A DNA stretch of 17,704 nt from CAZTGZ01 sp964613385 (GTDB lineage: Bacteria; Bacteroidota; Bacteroidia; NS11-12g; UBA9320): positions 1 to 17,704 of the forward strand of contig CAZTGZ010000046.1 of the NCBI GenBank assembly GCA_964613385.1, read 5' to 3'. The notes beneath the pieces were generated by a model. The model was not told where the DNA came from. It was given only the letters and a program-made list of their open reading frames with translations, and searched no databases. Made by a program: the position numbers and the translations under genes. Of this stretch, positions 13,970 to 17,704 are shown in pieces. Position 1 is the first letter of the stretch; each line of letters starts with the position of its first letter.

Positions 13970-15994
13970 ATGAAAAAAATAGCCTTCCTTGTTCTTTTCG
14001 CATTACCGTTTTTTGCGTTTTCTCAATACGAGAAAATCCCTGAATTAATCAAATTTGAAAAGGACGTTCGTTCTGAATTATTGAGTCTGACACCCTGGCC
14101 TGAAGAGGAAGCATTAACCCAGTTATCGGATAGTGAATCCCGTGAACCGATTGTGATTATTCAAAACACGGTGGCACATTATATCGAAGTACCAAGAATT
14201 TCCGAGAAATTAACCTTGGCCTTCTTATATAAACTCACCTATAAAAGAGTTCGGCTTAACGAGGAAAAAGGGGTAGAAAAATATAATAAGATTTATATCC
14301 CGGTCGCAGATGTTTCCAATCTGATCGATCTGAGGGCCAGAGCCTATTCTTCAACAGGCAGAGTATTGAAGGAATTTGATGAAGATGACATGAAGACCAT
14401 TGAAGAAGATGGAAATATGTTCAGAATACTCGCTTTAGACGGTGTAGAAAAAGGTGGTGAAGTTGAATATTTCTTTATAACCAGAAATGACATCTCAGAA
14501 TACGGCGATGAATATATACAGGGAGAGGAATATATCCGCTCGTATAATTTCCATATGCGGGTTCCGGAAACCGTTGAATTTGAGTTTAAGGAATATCAGG
14601 GTTGTCCCGAAATGACAGATGAAAAACGAGGGAACTATAATATTTATGCATTAAGCGCTTCAAATGTACCGGTGCTGCAAGAAGAAGATTACCAGGATTA
14701 TGGCGCGCAGTCGATGAGGTTTGAATATGTACTCGCGTATTTTAAAAGTAAAGGAAGGGTTCGTCAAAAGACATTTGCAGATCACAGCAAAATCATATTC
14801 ACCAACATCAATTCACAGAAAAAAAGTTCTGCTTCTGACATAGCCAAGCTCAGCAAGAAATTAAAAATCGCAGAGGCCAATGGTACAGAGAATAAAATCC
14901 GAATCATAGAAAATTGGATTAAATCAAACATAGCCTATAATGAATCCGTTCCATTCAATTCAATGAAGGAGCTTTTAAAATTAAGGCAGGCAAGTGATTT
15001 GGGAATGCTTCGATTATATATTTATCTTTTTGATCACAACCAGATCAAATATGAAATATGGACAACATGCGAGCGAAATGACAAGGTATTTGATGAAAAT
15101 TTTGAAACATTTAATTTCGGTGACGTTCATCACTTATACTTCCCCGAAGTTAAAATGTTCATTGATTATAAAAATTATGTCTGGAGACTCGGACTTCCTC
15201 CTTCAAGCGTTTTAGGACAAAAAGCAATTCAAACCAAAGTTGTTGACCTGGGTGATGAATTATTAACTTCCAAGTACTCCATCGGATTGATCCAACATCC
15301 GCCAAGCAGCGCCAGCAGGGAGTATTTAAACATTGAATTAAATGTAGATGAAACCAAACGTCAGGTAGTCGGGAAAATGCATATGGAAGAAGGTGGATAT
15401 CAGAACATTATCAAAGGTTTGAATTTTGTATATACGGACCCTGATGTAAAAAAGGAGAAACTTGAAGATTATCTGAAAAGAGTGAGCAAAGACGCCGAAC
15501 TTTCGTCCATAATTTATAAAAATGACGACTTAAATGATCTAACAACTGCCAATGAGCCTTGTATGGTTGATATGAATTTCACATCCAAGAATCTGTTGGA
15601 AACAGCGGGTGATCATTTTATAGTTAAAATTGGAATGGTAATCGGTGAACAACACGAGATGTACAATGAAAAACCCAGACAGTCTCCGGTTTCGGTTGAA
15701 TATCCTCACAGTTATTACCGAAAAATAATTTTAATCATCCCTGAAAACAGAGTACCCAAGGGGCTCGAAAAACTCAATATTAACAATGTTTATAAAGGCG
15801 TAGGTGATCGAAGCAATGACGGCATTGGCTTTGTTAGCTCCTATAAATTAGAAGGGAATAAACTGATTATCGAATGTCTTGAATACTATGACTGTATCTA
15901 TTGGCCACGTGAGAACTATGATCAATTCACCAAAGTAATCAATTCGGCGGCCGATTTCAACAAACTATCCATTATACTGGAGAAAAAGGATTAG
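13970..15994 (+). CDS. Exported DUF3857 protein with degenerate transglutaminase domain
   Basis: This 674-residue protein has a signal peptide (MKKIAFLVLFALPFFAFSQ). A DUF3857-like beta domain lies at about residues 60-260 (TYKRVRLNEEKGVEKYNKIY, then a GxVLKEF segment). A transglutaminase-like region at about 305-410 and a beta-rich C-terminal part follow. In the transglutaminase region, where family members and the neighbouring gene have GDCKD with the nucleophilic cysteine, this protein reads RQASDLGMLRLYIYL (residues 339-353). There is no cysteine at that site. The histidine (DVHHLYFPEV, 386-395) and a following aspartate (FIDYK, Asp399) seem retained. It is probably a catalytically inactive paralogue with a binding or regulatory role; the alignment is by eye. 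It is third in the operon and is followed by a strong terminator. Confidence 0.87.
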   Translation: MKKIAFLVLFALPFFAFSQYEKIPELIKFEKDVRSELLSLTPWPEEEALTQLSDSESREPIVIIQNTVAHYIEVPRISEKLTLAFLYKLTYKRVRLNEEKGVEKYNKIYIPVADVSNLIDLRARAYSSTGRVLKEFDEDDMKTIEEDGNMFRILALDGVEKGGEVEYFFITRNDISEYGDEYIQGEEYIRSYNFHMRVPETVEFEFKEYQGCPEMTDEKRGNYNIYALSASNVPVLQEEDYQDYGAQSMRFEYVLAYFKSKGRVRQKTFADHSKIIFTNINSQKKSSASDIAKLSKKLKIAEANGTENKIRIIENWIKSNIAYNESVPFNSMKELLKLRQASDLGMLRLYIYLFDHNQIKYEIWTTCERNDKVFDENFETFNFGDVHHLYFPEVKMFIDYKNYVWRLGLPPSSVLGQKAIQTKVVDLGDELLTSKYSIGLIQHPPSSASREYLNIELNVDETKRQVVGKMHMEEGGYQNIIKGLNFVYTDPDVKKEKLEDYLKRVSKDAELSSIIYKNDDLNDLTTANEPCMVDMNFTSKNLLETAGDHFIVKIGMVIGEQHEMYNEKPRQSPVSVEYPHSYYRKIILIIPENRVPKGLEKLNINNVYKGVGDRSNDGIGFVSSYKLEGNKLIIECLEYYDCIYWPRENYDQFTKVINSAADFNKLSIILEKKD

Positions 15995-16012
15995 ACGAAT
16001 GCTTCTGTATAA

Positions 16013-16040
16013 AAAAAGGCCACTTCTCAGTGGCCTTTTT
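16013..16040. terminator. Bidirectional rho-independent terminator
   Basis: AAAAAGGCCACT and AGTGGCCTTTTT form a perfect 12-base-pair stem around the loop TCTC. On the plus strand it ends in T5 and serves the three-gene operon (stop at 15994). On the minus strand it ends in T7 and serves dnaK (stop at 16062). Such shared terminators are common between converging genes. Confidence 0.95.
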
Positions 16041-16061
16041 CATTAAAAATCGATCAGACGA

Positions 16062-17704
16062 TTATTTCACTTCCTCAAAGTCAACGTCCTGAACATTGTC
16101 TTTTTCTGAGGTTTCCGGATTAGGTTGTCCATTGGCATCTGGATTCTGCTGTTGAGCATTGTACAAATCCTGAGATGCTGCCTGCCAGGCATCATTTAGT
16201 TTTTGAACGCCTGATTCCATTCCGGCTAAATCACGACTCTGGTGAGCGGTTTTTAAAGAAGCCAGGGCATCTTCAATGGCCTGCTTTTTATCCGCCGGTA
16301 ATTTATCACCGTATTCTTTCAATTGTTTTTCCGTGCTGAAAATCAGCGTATCTGCAGCATTAATGGCATCCGCTTCTTCTCTGGCTTTTTTGTCCATTTC
16401 AGCATTTGCCTCTGCTTCTTTCTTCATTTTCTCAATCTCATCCTTGCTCAGCCCGCTTGAAGCTTCAATTCTGATTTTCTGCTCTTTGTTGGTTCCTTTG
16501 TCTTTGGCGCTCACATTGAGAATACCATTGGCATCAATATCAAATGTCACTTCAATCTGTGGCACTCCGCGTGGAGCAGATGGAATTCCATCCAAATGGA
16601 AACGGCCAATGGTCTTATTGTCTTTTGCCATCGGTCTCTCGCCTTGTAACACGTGGATTTCTACTGAAGGCTGATTATCAGACGCGGTAGAAAATACCTC
16701 TGACTTTCGCGTTGGGATGGTGGTATTGGATTCAATCAATCGCGTAAAAACACCGCCCATGGTCTCAATACCCAATGACAACGGGGTAACGTCCAAAAGC
16801 AACACATCCTTTACCTCACCGGTTAATACTCCACCTTGGATGGCAGCTCCAATGGCAACCACCTCATCCGGATTAACACCTTTGTTCGGTTTGCGACCAA
16901 AGAATTTCTCTACTACTTCCTGAATCTTAGGAATACGGGTAGAACCTCCTACCAAAACGACCTCATCAATTTCTGAGGTTGACATATTGGCATCAGCTAA
17001 AGCTTTGCGACATGGTTCCAGAGTTCTTTCTACCAGGGTATCGGCCAATTGCTCAAATTTTGCACGGCTCAATTTTCTCACCAGGTGTTTGGGTACTCCA
17101 TCTACAGCGGTGATATAGGGCAGATTGATTTCAGTTTCTGAACTGCTCGACAATTCTATTTTGGCCTTTTCTGCCGCTTCTTTCAAACGCTGCCAGGCCA
17201 TAGGGTCTTTACGCAAATCGATGGCTTCATCATTCTTAAATTCTGCAGCCAGCCAATCCATAATAACCTGATCGAAGTCATCACCTCCCAAATGGGTATC
17301 TCCATTGGTCGATTTTACTTCGAAAACGCCATCTCCCAGTTCAAGAATTGAAATGTCAAACGTACCGCCCCCTAAATCGAAAACGGCGATTTTCATGTCC
17401 TGGTTTTTCTTATCCAAACCATAGGCCAATGCGGCTGCCGTAGGCTCATTGATGATACGACGTACTTTTAAACCGGCTATTTCTCCGGNNNNNNNNNNGC
17501 TTGTCTTTGAGCATCATTAAAATAAGCAGGTACGGTAATTACTGCCTCACTTACTTCTGTTCCCAGGAAGTCTTCAGCAGTCTTTTTCATTTTTTGCAAT
17601 ATGATGGCCGAAATCTCCTGTGGAGTGTAGTTTCTGCCGTCAATATCAACACGTATGGTGTCATTGTCACCCTTCACGACTTTATAGCTCACGTTTTTTA
17701 ATTC
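16062..17704 (-). CDS. dnaK: Chaperone DnaK (Hsp70), partial and split by an assembly gap
   Basis: This is the ATP-dependent chaperone that folds client proteins with DnaJ and GrpE. The window holds the part from about residue 80 (ELKNVSYKVVKGDNDTIRVD) to the C terminus; the start lies beyond 17704. Nucleotide-binding motifs are clear: EAVITVPAYFNDAQRQA, IINEPTAAALAYGLDKK, VFDLGGGTFDISIL and VVLVGGSTRIPKIQEVVEKF. The interdomain linker with DVLLLDVTPLSLGIETMGG, the substrate-binding domain and a Gln/Asn/Pro-rich tail ending DVDFEEVK follow. Ten Ns at 17489-17498 shift the frame by one. Family sequence at this point (RQ-ATKEA-GEIAG) needs 11 bases, so the gene is very likely intact. It ends at the terminator it shares with the converging operon. 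Confidence 0.96.
17489..17498. other. Assembly gap (10 N) inside dnaK
   Basis: Ten Ns lie between codons for QRQA and GEIAGL on the minus strand. The frames on the two sides differ by one base, so the true missing length is 11 (or another length congruent to 11 modulo 3), not 10. Confidence 0.97.

Noticed and set aside
1..17704. CRISPR arrays, tRNA or rRNA genes, prophage genes, antiphage systems
   Set aside because: No regularly spaced direct repeats, cloverleaf-like sequence or rRNA segments seen on either strand by eye. Apart from the IS end, no phage or defence-type protein was recognised.

Overview
The window reads as a chromosomal piece of a Bacteroidota genome, probably from an environmental or draft assembly. 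The evidence is the -7 promoter motif TAnnTTTG of that phylum at three to four places, an ATP-type PEP carboxykinase, a split proton-translocating transhydrogenase, and families common in Bacteroidota: DUF4159, DUF3857/transglutaminase and YwqK-type MORN repeats. I cannot place it below phylum. Two runs of ten Ns are scaffold gaps, and both break a real gene.

Layout. (1) 1-235: one end of an IS3-family insertion sequence with the start of its first transposase gene. (2) 242-784: a small lipoprotein of unknown function, followed by about 360 bases without a convincing gene. (3) 1148-2827: pckA with its own promoter and terminator, on the minus strand. (4) 2850-8343: seven minus-strand genes spaced by 6 bases or less, or overlapping. 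In transcription order they are pntA1, pntA2, pntB, rsmE, a DUF4159 protein, a diacylglycerol-kinase-family lipid kinase and a SUI1/eIF1-like factor. They look like one operon joining the NADPH-forming transhydrogenase to translation and envelope functions. (5) 8552-16040: a plus-strand operon of three exported proteins with a clear promoter and a strong terminator. They are a 1101-residue TPR plus MORN-repeat protein, a DUF3857/transglutaminase protein, and a DUF3857 paralogue that has lost the catalytic cysteine. (6) 16062-17704: dnaK on the minus strand, cut by the window edge.

Two points deserve attention. First, sequence just right of the gap at 12778 does not belong to the transglutaminase gene. 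It carries a promoter and the first ~25 codons of what looks like tcdA (tRNA t6A dehydratase), joined to the transglutaminase domain at a 14-base near-repeat. Removing 132 bases restores one in-frame 646-residue gene. Second, the MORN / active transglutaminase / inactive transglutaminase cassette is the best candidate here for a little-described system, probably acting in the periplasm or cell envelope. That role is inferred from exported domains and operon structure only.
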